NCBI RefSeq assembly: GCF_020686945.1
Contig: NZ_JAJEPR010000002.1
Span: 158,156-222,155 of the forward strand
Length of the DNA stretch: 64,000 bases
From: Limivivens faecihominis
GTDB taxonomy: Bacteria; Bacillota; Clostridia; Lachnospirales; Lachnospiraceae
Direction of reading: 5' to 3'
Shown here: one piece after another, positions 1 through 8,719 of the stretch
Numbering within the stretch: the stretch's first letter is position 1
How the letters are laid out: each line of letters opens with the position of its first letter
Translations under genes and position numbers: made by a program
The notes under the pieces: generated by a model
Told to the model about the DNA's origin: nothing
Databases searched by the model: none
The model's input: the letters and a program-made list of their open reading frames with translations, nothing else

Positions 1-31
1 TCTTTTCTGCGGATAAACAAAGGAGAATATC

Positions 32-1978
32 ATGAAAGTACAAAGAAAAGCTGTCTTTTGGGGACTCCTGTTTTGGATTCTCCTGGCTCTGGGCGGAAGC
101 GTGCAGGCGGACGAGGGCGGCTATACCATCACGGATTACGATGTGAAAGCCATCCTTCACACGGACAATACCATCGATGTGACGGAGCGGATCGGCGTCT
201 ATTTTACGGAAGAGCGCCATGGCATTTATCGGAATATTCCCATGGAGATGACGGTAGTCCGGGATATTTCCAAAAAACAGGACAAGAGTGAGGAGAAGAT
301 CTTCCGTTACGGAAATAAGATCCGAAACATTCAGGTCAAAGGCGATGAATTTACCGCCAGCCGTCAGGGAGAGGACGAGGTCATCAAGATCGGCTCCGAG
401 GATGAGGCGGTGATCGGGGCAAAGACCTATGTGCTCACCTATACTTATGTGATGCCGGACGACCGGATTCCTTACAGCGATTTCCTCTATTATTCGATTC
501 TTGGGTCTGAGACGGAAGTGCCGATCAATCGTTTCACTTTTCGGCTGACCTTTGAAAAGCCTCTGACGGACGCTTCTCTGGAGGCTTTCCTGATCTACAG
601 CGGAGACCCGGGTGAAAAGAAAAATATGCTGAAAGTTTCCTACGAGCTCAACGAATACGGCGTCAGCGGTCAGGCGGAGAATATCGGAGAGAACCAGGCG
701 GTGACAGTTTTTACGAACCTGCCGAGAGGCTACTTTAAAAATGCTTTCAAGCTTTCAGCCGCTTTTCCGGAGACGATGTTTGCGTTGACAGCCATTTTGT
801 CTGTTCTTTATCTGATCTTATCCCTGATTTTTCGGAGTCGTGCGAAGTTCGGCCGGGTGGTTTATTATCCGCCGGAGGAGATGGACAGCGCCAAAGCAGG
901 GGCAATCTATCGCGGCGCCGTGCGTTTTACGGACCTGCTTTCTCTGATCCTTTACTGGGCCCAGCAGGATTATGTGGAGATTCATGGCCGGAAGAAGAAA
1001 AAGACGGAGGGGATCCGTCTCGTGAAAAAGAAAGAACTTCCGGAATCCGCTCCGGCCTATCAGAAGACGATGTTTGAGGCTCTTTTCCGGGATGGAGCGG
1101 AAGAAGTCTATACGCAGAAGCTGCCGGAAGGTTTTGAAAAATATCTCCGGAAAGCCTTAAAAGAACTGGAAAAAGAGTTTAACGGGGAAAAAGATCTGGG
1201 CCTTCGGAAATTTCTGGACTGGATAGCGATGATACTTGTCTCTGTGAGCTTCGGCATTTTTATCGGCGGCTCCAGTGCTGTTTCACTGAGCGACCATATG
1301 GTCTTCGGAGTCTTTGGGGGCATTGTAATCTTCATGGCCTGGAGGAACCGGCAGAAGGCCAAAGGCGAAGAGGCCTTTTCAGACGGGGAAGCAGGCGGTT
1401 TTCTTCGCTGGGTGATCTTCCTGTTTCTGATGTTCTGTATTCTGGTGGATGTCTGGTTCTGCACCGGCGTGGATTGCCTCATATCGGATCTTTATATGTA
1501 CGGTGGTTTTGCTTTTGGGGCAGCGGCAGCCCTGTTCGGCGGTTCTCTCTTTCATTTTTCCGCTTACCGGAATGCTCTCTGGAAGGAGCTTTCCGGTCTC
1601 AGAAAATTTATCTGGAAAGGTGATAAAGGTACACTGGAGCGCCTCCTCATTTCAGATCCCGACTACTATTATCGGATATTCCCTTATGCAGTAGCTTTAG
1701 GTCTCACGGCCCGCTGGGAGAAAAACTTCCGGCCCATCCGGAACACCCAGCCCTTCTGGTACAAAGTGGACGAGGATGATCCTTTCTCCGCCCGCTACAT
1801 GGACCGCTGGATCAGCGAGGACTTCTACCCCCGCTGCCAGATCGACAACAAGAGCGCCGTTGCCGAAAAAATCGACTCCTTCACCTCCGGTTCCTCCGAC
1901 AGCTCCGGCGCTTCCTCCGACAGCTCCGGCGCTTCCTCCGACAGCGCCGGTGGAGGCGGCGGAGTTGGAAGTTGGTAG
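32..1978 (+). CDS. DUF2207 family membrane protein
   Basis: This 648 aa protein starts at an ATG preceded by AAGGAGAA. It has a Sec signal peptide (residues 1-26, ending VQA-D), an extracytoplasmic DUF2207-type beta domain (about 27-245), a transmembrane segment near 250-268, a cytoplasmic domain, and a second group of three or four hydrophobic helices (about 390-505). The C-terminus is low-complexity Ser/Asp/Gly and ends GGGGGVGSW, the Gly-rich end typical of DUF2207 proteins. The family's function is unknown. No partner gene is visible, and any upstream gene lies outside the window. The Ser/Gly tail is built from 21-bp DNA repeats. Confidence 0.85.
   Translation: MKVQRKAVFWGLLFWILLALGGSVQADEGGYTITDYDVKAILHTDNTIDVTERIGVYFTEERHGIYRNIPMEMTVVRDISKKQDKSEEKIFRYGNKIRNIQVKGDEFTASRQGEDEVIKIGSEDEAVIGAKTYVLTYTYVMPDDRIPYSDFLYYSILGSETEVPINRFTFRLTFEKPLTDASLEAFLIYSGDPGEKKNMLKVSYELNEYGVSGQAENIGENQAVTVFTNLPRGYFKNAFKLSAAFPETMFALTAILSVLYLILSLIFRSRAKFGRVVYYPPEEMDSAKAGAIYRGAVRFTDLLSLILYWAQQDYVEIHGRKKKKTEGIRLVKKKELPESAPAYQKTMFEALFRDGAEEVYTQKLPEGFEKYLRKALKELEKEFNGEKDLGLRKFLDWIAMILVSVSFGIFIGGSSAVSLSDHMVFGVFGGIVIFMAWRNRQKAKGEEAFSDGEAGGFLRWVIFLFLMFCILVDVWFCTGVDCLISDLYMYGGFAFGAAAALFGGSLFHFSAYRNALWKELSGLRKFIWKGDKGTLERLLISDPDYYYRIFPYAVALGLTARWEKNFRPIRNTQPFWYKVDEDDPFSARYMDRWISEDFYPRCQIDNKSAVAEKIDSFTSGSSDSSGASSDSSGASSDSAGGGGGVGSW
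1891..1953 (+). repeat. Three 21-bp in-frame tandem repeats
   Basis: The unit TTCCTCCGACAGCTCCGGCG(C) occurs three times head to tail, the third copy diverged. It encodes SSDSSGA repeats in the disordered tail of the DUF2207 protein. Such repeats can change copy number by slippage. Confidence 0.9.
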
Positions 1979-2082
1979 GAGGCTTCATAACAAGTATCTT
2001 GTAAAGGCACTTTGTCAATGCTAAGATAAAAGTAAGCAAAAATATGCTTTAGATCAGAAGCATTATTAAAAATTTTACGCTC

Positions 2083-2280
2083 ATGAGTGATATATTTATG
2101 CGAAATGTATTCAAGCAGAAAGAATGCCTGGAATATGTTTTGCAGGTTATCATGGAAAAACAGGATTTACAGGTGATCGATCAGATAATTCAAAAGGATT
2201 ATAAGAACTTACAGGAACGATCAGCAATACAGTACACTAGATCTTCTTCTTTTGCTGTTTTCCGTATTTGGTCTTCATAA
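2083..2280 (+). pseudogene. Remnant of Rpn/PD-(D/E)XK nuclease-transposase family gene
   Basis: A 65-codon frame starts with a segment (FMRNVFKQKECLEYVL, then QVIDQIIQKDYKNLQ, then RSAI) that resembles the N-terminal part of Lachnospiraceae Rpn-family recombination-promoting nuclease/putative transposase proteins, which are normally about 280-320 aa. Homology stops after about 50 residues and the frame ends in unrelated sequence, so the catalytic PD-(D/E)XK core is missing. No good ribosome binding site precedes the ATG. I read it as a decayed 5' fragment. Family assignment is from memory of family sequences. Confidence 0.6.
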
Positions 2281-2335
2281 AAAACGCAAATACAGTTTGG
2301 ATGAAAAGGAAGAAAAATAAAGGTTATAAGAAAAA

Positions 2336-2368
2336 GCTCAGAGTTTATATCCTCTGGGCTTTTCTTTT
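2336..2368 (+). terminator. Intrinsic terminator
   Basis: The stem GCTCAGAG/CTCTGGGC (with a G-U pair) has a short AT-rich loop and is followed by TTTTCTTTT. It lies downstream of the decayed Rpn fragment and is probably its original terminator. From here to 2586 I see no gene; it is AT-rich spacer with one small GCTGCG/CGCAGC palindrome near 2485. Confidence 0.6.
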
Positions 2369-2586
2369 GTAAAAAATAAAATTGCAAAAATATAGTGAAA
2401 AATGAAAAAAGATAAGTTAATATGGACATAAACATTTTACTTCTAATTATTCTTTTACGGCGCTCTGCCGTTTCTGTATTTCAGCTGCGTTCGCAGCCTT
2501 AGAAATTTCCAATGCGACAGGTACAACTGAATAAAAGTGGAGTTTCTGAAAAATACAAAAGCTCCTAACCAAGAGGAGGACAAAGA

Positions 2587-2981
2587 ATGACCGAATTAAA
2601 AGCGAACAGACACTACAAAGACCGTGTATTCCGTATGATTTTCAACAGCAGAGAGAAACTTCTGGAGCTTTACAATGCCATGAATGGGACGGATTATGAA
2701 AAATTGTTCCTTTATGAGCAGCAGTCCAGTAAAAATGGAAATATGCCTTTGCGTTGTCTCTTTTATGTCAGTGACAGCTATTCCAGGATGGTGAGATTTG
2801 TGAAAAAAGCCGCACCATGCGCGAGTATATGATCTTTGTGGATAAAGTACGCAGATATTCTGAGAATCAGCCGCTGGAAGCTGCCATCGAACAGACGGTG
2901 GACGAATGTATTCAGGAAGACGTTCTCAGAGATTTTCTGCTGACATATAAAGCGGAGGTGAAGAAACTCAGGAAAGTATGA
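2587..2981 (+). pseudogene. Decayed Rpn/PD-(D/E)XK nuclease-transposase gene (internal deletions, frameshift)
   Basis: An intact ribosome binding site (AAGAGGAGGACAAAGA) and ATG lead into MTELKANRHYKDRVFRMIF and LLELYNAMNGTDYE, the typical start of Rpn-family nuclease-transposases. The frame then jumps to LYEQQSSKNGNMPLR and LFYVSDSY, dropping the segment that carries the active-site residues, and stops at 2832. In the next frame, from about 2815 to 2981, the family's usual C-terminus continues (REYMIFVDKVRRYSENQPLE, then VDECI, then DFLLTYKAEVKK). The gene therefore has at least two internal deletions and a frameshift. It is a relic distinct from the fragment at 2083 and almost certainly inactive. 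Confidence 0.75.
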
Positions 2982-3013
2982 AAAAAACCGCTGCTCCAAA
3001 ACGGAACAGCGGT
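2981..3013 (-). terminator. Terminator of rpmB
   Basis: On the minus strand a 10-bp GC-rich stem (CCGCTGTTCC/GGAGCAGCGG, one mismatch) is followed by seven T (complement of 2981-2987). It lies 27 bases past the rpmB stop. Confidence 0.8.
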
Positions 3014-3039
3014 ATCATCATCCATTCAATCAAAAGCGA

Positions 3040-3228
3040 TTAAGCTCTTTCTACTTTACCGGATTTCAGGCAGGAAGTACAAACGTACATTTTCTGAACC
3101 CCACCGTTGGCGGCTTTAACGCGAACAGATTTAATGTTGGATTTCCACATTTTATTGGATCTTCTATGAGAATGACTCACTTTGATTCCGAAATGAGCAC
3201 CCTTATCACAAACAGCACATCTAGCCAT
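3040..3228 (-). CDS. rpmB: 50S ribosomal protein L28
   Basis: A 62 aa basic protein, the normal length for bacterial L28, starting MARCAVCDKG and containing SHSHRRSNKMWKSNI, both family hallmarks. Two CxxC pairs (Cys4/Cys7 and the C-terminal CTSC) mark the zinc-binding form of L28. It is a structural protein of the large ribosomal subunit. The start follows AAGGAGGTGCAGTC. It is monocistronic, with its own promoter and terminator, and is transcribed away from asp23, the arrangement common in Firmicutes. Confidence 0.98.
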   Translation of the reverse strand: MARCAVCDKGAHFGIKVSHSHRRSNKMWKSNIKSVRVKAANGGVQKMYVCTSCLKSGKVERA

Positions 3229-3289
3229 GACTGCACCTCCTTATAAAAATTTCGCCTGCCATCCTGACAGCAGACTTGCAACAATTGGT

Positions 3290-3318
3290 ATTTTAACAGA
3301 AGTCTGTCCGTTTTGCAA
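3290..3318 (-). promoter_or_regulatory. Promoter of rpmB
   Basis: On the minus strand TTGCAA and TAAAAT are separated by 17 bases, about 65 bases upstream of the rpmB start. Confidence 0.7.
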
Positions 3319-3366
3319 GCATAAAATGAAAAAATGGATAAAAATTTTAAAAAACAAAAAATTCTG

Positions 3367-3395
3367 TTTTCATTTAGGCAAAAACAGGGTATAAT
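3367..3395 (+). promoter_or_regulatory. Promoter of asp23-fakA-recG
   Basis: A perfect -10 TATAAT (3390-3395) lies 17 bases after a weak -35 TTTTCA, about 45 bases before the asp23 start. Confidence 0.6.
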
Positions 3396-3440
3396 AAAAA
3401 ACAAGTATGTTTAAAATCAGAAGTAAGAGGAGGTACGGAT

Positions 3441-3797
3441 ATGAAGGGACGTATGAATACAGAGTTTGGCTCTATCCTGATTGATACAGATGTCATTGCC
3501 ACTTATGCGGGCAGTGTGGCTGTGGAGTGCTTCGGCATTGTCGGGATGGCGACGGTCAATATGAAGGACGGCCTGGTAAAACTCTTGAAGAAGGACAGTT
3601 TAAAGCATGGCATCAATGTCACGCTGGAGGATAATAAAATTTCTTTGGATTTTCATGTAATCGTAGCCTATGGTGTGAGCATCTCCGCTGTGGCAGACAA
3701 CCTGTTCAGCAATGTTAAATATAAGGTAGAAGAATTTACCGGCATGGAGATCAAGGACATCAACGTTTTCGTTGAAGGCGTAAGGCCGATTGACTGA
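3441..3797 (+). CDS. Asp23/Gls24 family envelope stress protein (YloU-like)
   Basis: A 118 aa single-domain Asp23/Gls24 protein, with TEFGSILIDTDVI near the N-terminus and the family's small alpha/beta domain through to the end. The start has AAGAGGAGGTA upstream. Family members are abundant cytoplasmic or membrane-associated proteins linked to cell-envelope homeostasis. The linkage asp23-fakA-recG is conserved in clostridia and bacilli (yloU-yloV-recG in Bacillus), and the fakA ribosome binding site begins a few bases after this stop, so the genes are co-transcribed. Its exact role here is unknown. Confidence 0.92.
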   Translation: MKGRMNTEFGSILIDTDVIATYAGSVAVECFGIVGMATVNMKDGLVKLLKKDSLKHGINVTLEDNKISLDFHVIVAYGVSISAVADNLFSNVKYKVEEFTGMEIKDINVFVEGVRPID

Positions 3798-3817
3798 TTG
3801 TAAGGAGGAACAAGATT

Positions 3818-5479
3818 TTGGAAATCAAGACAATAAATGCCGCGCTCTGCGCTAAAATGTTTCTGGGCGGTGCCAAGAACCTGGAGGCCAACAAAGAATG
3901 GATCAATGAGCTGAACGTATTCCCGGTTCCGGATGGAGACACAGGTACAAACATGACGCTGACGATCACATCCGCCGCGAAAGAGGTGGCTTCCCTGGAG
4001 AACCCGGAAATGGAGCCTTTGTGCAAGGCAATTTCCTCCGGATCCTTAAGAGGCGCCCGCGGAAACTCAGGCGTTATCCTGTCCCAGCTTCTGCGTGGTT
4101 TTACTAAGGGAATCAAGAAACATGACGAGATCGACGCTCCGCTTCTGGCAGAGGCCTTTGAAAAGGCAGTGGAGACCGCCTACAAGGCAGTTATGAAGCC
4201 GAAAGAAGGAACGATTCTAACGGTAGCCAGAGGCATGGCTGAGAAGGCTTCCGAGCTGGCAACGGAAGGCATGGAGCTGGAAGAGATGATGGAGGCCATC
4301 GTGGCAGAGGGCGACGCAGTCCTGGCACGGACTCCGGAGATGCTTCCGGTGCTGAAAGAAGCAGGAGTGGTGGATTCCGGCGGACAGGGCCTGATGCAGG
4401 TCATGAAGGGTGCTCTCGACGTATTCAAGGGAAAAGAGATTGAGTACACAGTAGAAGAGCAGAAGAGCGCCAAGGCAGCAGCCGAGGCACAGCCGGAAGA
4501 GAAAGAGATCAAATTTGGTTATTGCACCGAGTTCATCATTATGCTGGACAAGCCCATGAGCCCGGAGACTGAGCATGAATTCAAAGAGTTTCTGATGTCC
4601 ATCGGCGATTCCATCGTACTGGTGGCAGATGAGGATATTGTCAAGGTCCATGTACATACAAACGACCCTGGCAAAGCAATTTCGCGTGCTCTGACCTACG
4701 GAGCCCTGACCCGTATGAAGATCGACAACATGCGTGAGGAACATCAGGAGAAGCTCATCAAGGACGCAGAGAAGCTTGCTGCCCAGCAGGCAGAGGAAGA
4801 GAAGAAGAAGGAGCCGAAGAAAGAGTGCGGCTTTATCTCCGTTTCCATCGGTGAGGGTATCGGCGAGATCTTCAAGGGACTTGGCGTGGACTGTCTGATC
4901 GAGGGCGGCCAGACCATGAACCCCAGCACCGAGGATATGCTGAGTGCGATCGACAAGGTCAATGCAGAGAATGTCTTCATTTTCCCGAATAATAAAAACG
5001 TTATTCTGGCCGCCAATCAGGCCAAGGTACTGACGAAAGATAAAAAGATCTTTGTGATCCCGACCAAGACGGTTCCCCAGGGAATCACAGCTGTGATCAA
5101 TTACAATCCCGACCGGACTCCAGAGGAGAACGAGGCTTCCATGATGGAGGAGATCCAGCATGTGAAGACCGGTGAAGTGACCTATGCGGTGCGCGACACC
5201 CACATCGACGACAAAGAGATCCACGAGGGCGACTTCATGGGAATCGGCGATCACTCCATCCTTTCTGTCGGAAAGAACCTCTCCGATGTGACGAAGGATA
5301 TGCTGGCAGCCATGGCGGACGATGACTCCGAGCTCATCAGCATCTACTACGGTGCGGATATCGACGAGGAGACAGCCAACGCTCTGGGTAATGAGATCAT
5401 GGAGCTGTATTCCGGCTGCGACGTAGAGATCTACTCCGGCGGCCAGCCCATCTATTATTATGTGATCTCTGTAGAGTAA
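3818..5479 (+). CDS. fakA: DAK2 domain fatty acid kinase, FakA/YloV family
   Basis: A 553 aa protein with an N-terminal DhaL/DAK2 nucleotide-binding domain (about 1-200) carrying NVFPVPDGDTGTNM, whose Asp residues bind Mg-ATP, and a C-terminal domain (about 330-553) typical of FakA (IFPNNKNVILAANQA). The middle has an acidic/Lys-rich linker. FakA phosphorylates exogenous fatty acids held by FakB (DegV-family) proteins to give acyl-phosphate for phospholipid synthesis. No fakB is nearby. The start is TTG, chosen because AAGGAGG sits 9 bases before it and the family N-terminus fits. It precedes recG by 13 bases. Confidence 0.9.
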   Translation: MEIKTINAALCAKMFLGGAKNLEANKEWINELNVFPVPDGDTGTNMTLTITSAAKEVASLENPEMEPLCKAISSGSLRGARGNSGVILSQLLRGFTKGIKKHDEIDAPLLAEAFEKAVETAYKAVMKPKEGTILTVARGMAEKASELATEGMELEEMMEAIVAEGDAVLARTPEMLPVLKEAGVVDSGGQGLMQVMKGALDVFKGKEIEYTVEEQKSAKAAAEAQPEEKEIKFGYCTEFIIMLDKPMSPETEHEFKEFLMSIGDSIVLVADEDIVKVHVHTNDPGKAISRALTYGALTRMKIDNMREEHQEKLIKDAEKLAAQQAEEEKKKEPKKECGFISVSIGEGIGEIFKGLGVDCLIEGGQTMNPSTEDMLSAIDKVNAENVFIFPNNKNVILAANQAKVLTKDKKIFVIPTKTVPQGITAVINYNPDRTPEENEASMMEEIQHVKTGEVTYAVRDTHIDDKEIHEGDFMGIGDHSILSVGKNLSDVTKDMLAAMADDDSELISIYYGADIDEETANALGNEIMELYSGCDVEIYSGGQPIYYYVISVE

Positions 5480-5492
5480 GCGAGGAAACGAA

Positions 5493-7547
5493 ATGAATGA
5501 GATGTCACCCATTGATTCCCTGAAAGGAATCGGCGAAAAGACCAGGGCAGTCTTTGAGCGGGCGGGCATTTCGGATATAGGAGATCTTCTTCATGATTAC
5601 CCGAGAGGTTATGAGAGCTACGAGCCCATCATGCCTCTCGGGGAAATTTATGACAAAAACGCGGGAGCTTTCTACGGGGAGATCGTCTCTCCCTTAAATC
5701 TTCGCAGGGTTCGGCGTCTGACCGTGGTGACGGGAGTCATCCGGGATGGCACCGGTACGATTCAGGTGACGTGGTTCAACATGCCCTACCTGAAATCCAG
5801 CCTTGTGTCCGGAAGCCGCTATGTATTCCGCGGAAAGATCGTACGAAAAAGACAGCAGATGTTCCTGGAGCAGCCTGCTGTTTTTCGTATGGAAGAGTAT
5901 GAGAAACTCCGGGGCAGGCTTCAGCCTGTCTATCCTTTATCCGAGGGCCTTACCACAAAAATGCTGCAGAAAGCCATCCGCCAGGCGCTGGACGAGGCGG
6001 AACTGGAAAAAGAATACCTGCCGGAAGAGATTCGTCATAAATACAATCTGGCGGAATATAATTACGCCATAGAGGAGATCCATTTCCCGAAAGACGACCA
6101 CAGCATGCGGCTGGCGAGACACCGGCTGGTCTTCGATGAGTTTCTGCTGTTTATCCTGGCTGTACGGAATCTGAAGGAGGGGCGGGAAAAGATCCGGCCT
6201 TCTTTTCTTCTGGAAAAAAAGGAAGAGATCCCGAAGATCATCGAAAGCCTTCCCTTCACTCTGACCGGGGCCCAGCAGAAGGTCTGGAAGGAACTGGAGG
6301 CAGACCTGACTTCCAGCGAAGTCACAGCCCGGCTGATCCAGGGAGACGTGGGCTCGGGAAAAACGATCCTGGCGGAGCTGGCTCTCTTTCTGGCGGCGGA
6401 AAATGGCTGCCAGGGCGCGATCATGGTCCCGACGGAGGTGCTGGCAAGGCAGCATTACGAGTCCATCACTTCTCTGGTGGAGTCTCTGGGTCTTCCCTAT
6501 CGTACGGAACTTCTCACAGGCTCCATGACCGGGAAACAGAAACGGCTGGCCTGTGAGCGCATCGAAAATCAGGAAGTGGATATCATCGTGGGCACTCACG
6601 CCCTGATTCAGGAAAAGGTTCATTATAAAAAACTGGCTGTGGTCATTACCGATGAGCAGCACCGTTTCGGTGTGCGCCAGAGAGAGGCCTTAAGCCAGAA
6701 AGGGTCCATGCCCCATACGATCGTCATGAGCGCCACACCGATTCCCCGGACCCTGGCGGTAATCCTCTACGGCGATCTGGATATTTCCATCGTCAATGAG
6801 CTGCCCGCCAACCGGCTGCCCATCAAGAACTGCGTCGTGGATACTTCCTACCGGGAAAAAGCCTACACCTTCATCAAAAGACAGGTGGAGGAGGGACGGC
6901 AGGCCTATGTGATCTGTCCCATGGTGGAGGAGAGCGAGGCCATGGAGGCCGAGAATGTCATCGAGTATTCCGCCAGACTTCGGGAGCGGCTTCCGGCCTT
7001 TATTCAGGTGGAATATCTCCACGGCAAGATGAAGCCGAAGGAAAAAAATGAGATCATGGAGCGTTTTCTTAAAAACGAGATCCAGGTTCTGGTCTCCACC
7101 ACCGTGGTGGAGGTGGGAGTCAACGTGCCCAACGCCACGGTTATGATGATCGAAAATGCCGAGCGTTTCGGCCTGGCCCAGCTCCATCAGCTTCGCGGAA
7201 GAGTGGGTAGAGGCGGCTTCCAGTCCTACTGTATTCTCATGTACGGAAACGACGGAAAGAAGACAAAGGAGCGCCTGGGAATCCTGAATCGCTCCAACGA
7301 CGGTTTTTACATCGCAGAGGAGGATTTGAAGCTTCGGGGACCGGGAGATCTTTTCGGCATCCGGCAGAGCGGCATCCTGGATTTCAAGCTGGGAGACATT
7401 TTTCAGGACGCGGCGATCCTTAAGGAGGCCAGCGATACGGCAGCTTTTATCATGGAAAAAAGTGACAAATTTCTGTCGAAAGACAGCCCGCTTTTCAAGA
7501 AAATGATGAAATCTACCCATCTGGAGGATGGAATGCTCAATTTATAG
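5493..7547 (+). CDS. recG: ATP-dependent DNA helicase RecG
   Basis: A 684 aa full-length RecG. The N-terminal wedge/OB domain (about 1-200) binds branched DNA. The superfamily 2 helicase core carries Walker A GDVGSGKT, the DEAH-variant box DEQHRFGV, SATPIPRTL (motif III) and a C-terminal helicase domain with QLRGRVGRG (motif VI). It remodels stalled forks and Holliday junctions. It is the third gene of the asp23 operon, starting 13 bases after fakA with a weak GAGGAAA site. Confidence 0.97.
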   Translation: MNEMSPIDSLKGIGEKTRAVFERAGISDIGDLLHDYPRGYESYEPIMPLGEIYDKNAGAFYGEIVSPLNLRRVRRLTVVTGVIRDGTGTIQVTWFNMPYLKSSLVSGSRYVFRGKIVRKRQQMFLEQPAVFRMEEYEKLRGRLQPVYPLSEGLTTKMLQKAIRQALDEAELEKEYLPEEIRHKYNLAEYNYAIEEIHFPKDDHSMRLARHRLVFDEFLLFILAVRNLKEGREKIRPSFLLEKKEEIPKIIESLPFTLTGAQQKVWKELEADLTSSEVTARLIQGDVGSGKTILAELALFLAAENGCQGAIMVPTEVLARQHYESITSLVESLGLPYRTELLTGSMTGKQKRLACERIENQEVDIIVGTHALIQEKVHYKKLAVVITDEQHRFGVRQREALSQKGSMPHTIVMSATPIPRTLAVILYGDLDISIVNELPANRLPIKNCVVDTSYREKAYTFIKRQVEEGRQAYVICPMVEESEAMEAENVIEYSARLRERLPAFIQVEYLHGKMKPKEKNEIMERFLKNEIQVLVSTTVVEVGVNVPNATVMMIENAERFGLAQLHQLRGRVGRGGFQSYCILMYGNDGKKTKERLGILNRSNDGFYIAEEDLKLRGPGDLFGIRQSGILDFKLGDIFQDAAILKEASDTAAFIMEKSDKFLSKDSPLFKKMMKSTHLEDGMLNL

Positions 7548-7676
7548 TTGCCTTTTTCTGGAAATAGGCGTATTATTGCCCTGTTGAAAGATTTTGTTCA
7601 GGTCTTGCGGACAGATGTACGGGATAGATTGATAAGGAAGAGATCGGGACAAAAAGGATTTGTGAGGAGGAACATT

Positions 7677-8102
7677 ATGAAAGGTTCAAGAAGTGTAAAG
7701 ACCACTGCAAAACAGACTGTCAAGAAAGCTGCAGCAACCGCAAAGAAAGCAGCAGAACCGGTAGTTGAAGCAACTGAGGCAGCAGTGCCTGTTGTGGAGG
7801 AAACCGTAAAGACCGTTGCTAAGGTTGCAGAGAAAGCAGTTTCCAAAGCGGAAGAGGTTAAGGACGAAGTGAAAAAGGAAGTAAAGAAGACCGCCGCCAA
7901 GAGAACGAGAAAAGCTGCTGTAAAAGAGTCTGTATATCTTCAGTATCTGGGTAAGGAACTCAACAGCGCCGACATCGTAGAGACAGCAAAGAAAGCCAGC
8001 GGCGTAGAGACGATCACCTCCATCACCGTTTATCTGAAACCCGAAGAAAACAAAGCTTACTATGTTGTAAACGGCGACGTAACCGGAAGTGTAGAACTGT
8101 AA
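7677..8102 (+). CDS. Lys/Ala-rich protein, DUF6465 type
   Basis: A 141 aa protein with two parts. Residues 1-85 are Lys/Ala/Val/Glu-rich (KKAAATAKKAAEPV-like repeats), resembling histone H1-like or coiled-coil tails. Residues 86-141 are a compact domain (YLQYLGKELNSADIVETAKK) matching DUF6465 of Lachnospiraceae. I chose the ATG at 7677 because GAGGAGG sits just upstream; the same frame is open from 7548 but without a site. The basic tail suggests nucleic-acid or envelope binding, which is inference. It is followed by a strong terminator. Confidence 0.8.
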   Translation: MKGSRSVKTTAKQTVKKAAATAKKAAEPVVEATEAAVPVVEETVKTVAKVAEKAVSKAEEVKDEVKKEVKKTAAKRTRKAAVKESVYLQYLGKELNSADIVETAKKASGVETITSITVYLKPEENKAYYVVNGDVTGSVEL

Positions 8103-8107
8103 TCATA

Positions 8108-8154
8108 CGAAAAAAGACAGGAGCGGGAGAAAAATCCCCTGCTCCTGTTTTTTT
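8108..8154. terminator. Bidirectional terminator
   Basis: The stem ACAGGAGCGGG/CCC-CT-GCTCCTGT has an A-rich loop and is flanked by seven T on the plus strand and by GAAAAAA on the left (T-run on the minus strand). It serves the DUF6465 gene (plus) and the convergent spore protein gene (minus). Confidence 0.85.
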
Positions 8155-8174
8155 GCCTGTTTTTCCGGCAAGAC

Positions 8175-8423
8175 TTACATCTGGGAGCCGCCCATGCCGC
8201 TCTGGCCGCTCATGCCGTTCTGTCCGGACATCTGCCGCTCCTGGGCTTCGATCATTTTTTTGACCATATAGCCACCGACAGAACCATTCTGACGGGAGGT
8301 AAGGTTTCCGTTGTATCCGTCGGTTAAGGGAACGCCGAGCTCACCGGCTACTTCCATTTTGAAACGGTCCAGGGCACCTTTTGCTTCAGGGACTGCTGCT
8401 GTGTTAGATGAACGATTTGCCAT
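8175..8423 (-). CDS. Alpha/beta-type small acid-soluble spore protein
   Basis: An 82 aa protein with the SASP signature: FKMEVAGELGV near the GerA/GPR-type cleavage region and DGYNGNLTSRQNGSVGG with VKKMIEAQE at the DNA-binding C-terminal motif. These proteins coat spore DNA and protect it from UV and hydrolysis. The start follows AAGGAGG. Compared with typical members (about 60-70 aa) it has an additional Met/Gln/Gly/Ser-rich tail (SGQNGMSGQSGMGG) of about 18 residues. Expression is expected in the forespore, but I could not confirm a sigma-G promoter. Confidence 0.92.
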   Translation of the reverse strand: MANRSSNTAAVPEAKGALDRFKMEVAGELGVPLTDGYNGNLTSRQNGSVGGYMVKKMIEAQERQMSGQNGMSGQSGMGGSQM

Positions 8424-8593
8424 GATAAAACGCCTCCTTGTACTTCATTATTCTTTGGATTTTCATTACCTGTTGTGCAATTTTTTGATTGCAGTCATAG
8501 TATATGGAAAATGGTCAGACTTAAACTGGAAAATTCATCCGGCGGCATTGTTTTTCTCTGTTTGACATATTTTTACAAAAATCGAGAAAATGA

Positions 8594-8623
8594 TTGTTAT
8601 TTTCAAGATACCTATGATATAAT
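8594..8623 (+). promoter_or_regulatory. Promoter of the MGS-like/Na-Pi symporter pair
   Basis: TTGTTA and a perfect TATAAT are 18 bases apart, with an extended -10 (TGA directly before TATAAT). The 5' leader to the first start codon is about 90 bases. The 8424-8593 stretch upstream holds no recognisable gene. Confidence 0.7.
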
Positions 8624-8719
8624 AAACGCAAATGGCCTGATGAATACAGAACTTCTGCAAGGCATCGGGATCACACGATCTGTATGACAGCGGGCCAAAT
8701 TCAGTCTGGAGGGAAAAGA

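Noticed and set aside
4217..5569. Long open frame of 450 codons antisense to fakA
   Set aside because: It mirrors the codon bias of fakA, has no ribosome binding site, and its residues are His/Leu/Asp-rich without any domain. It is a shadow of the real gene.
8424..8520. Sigma-G type promoter for the SASP gene
   Set aside because: A CATATACTA-like element exists near 8500 on the minus strand but it is off consensus, too far from the start, and no convincing -35 fits.
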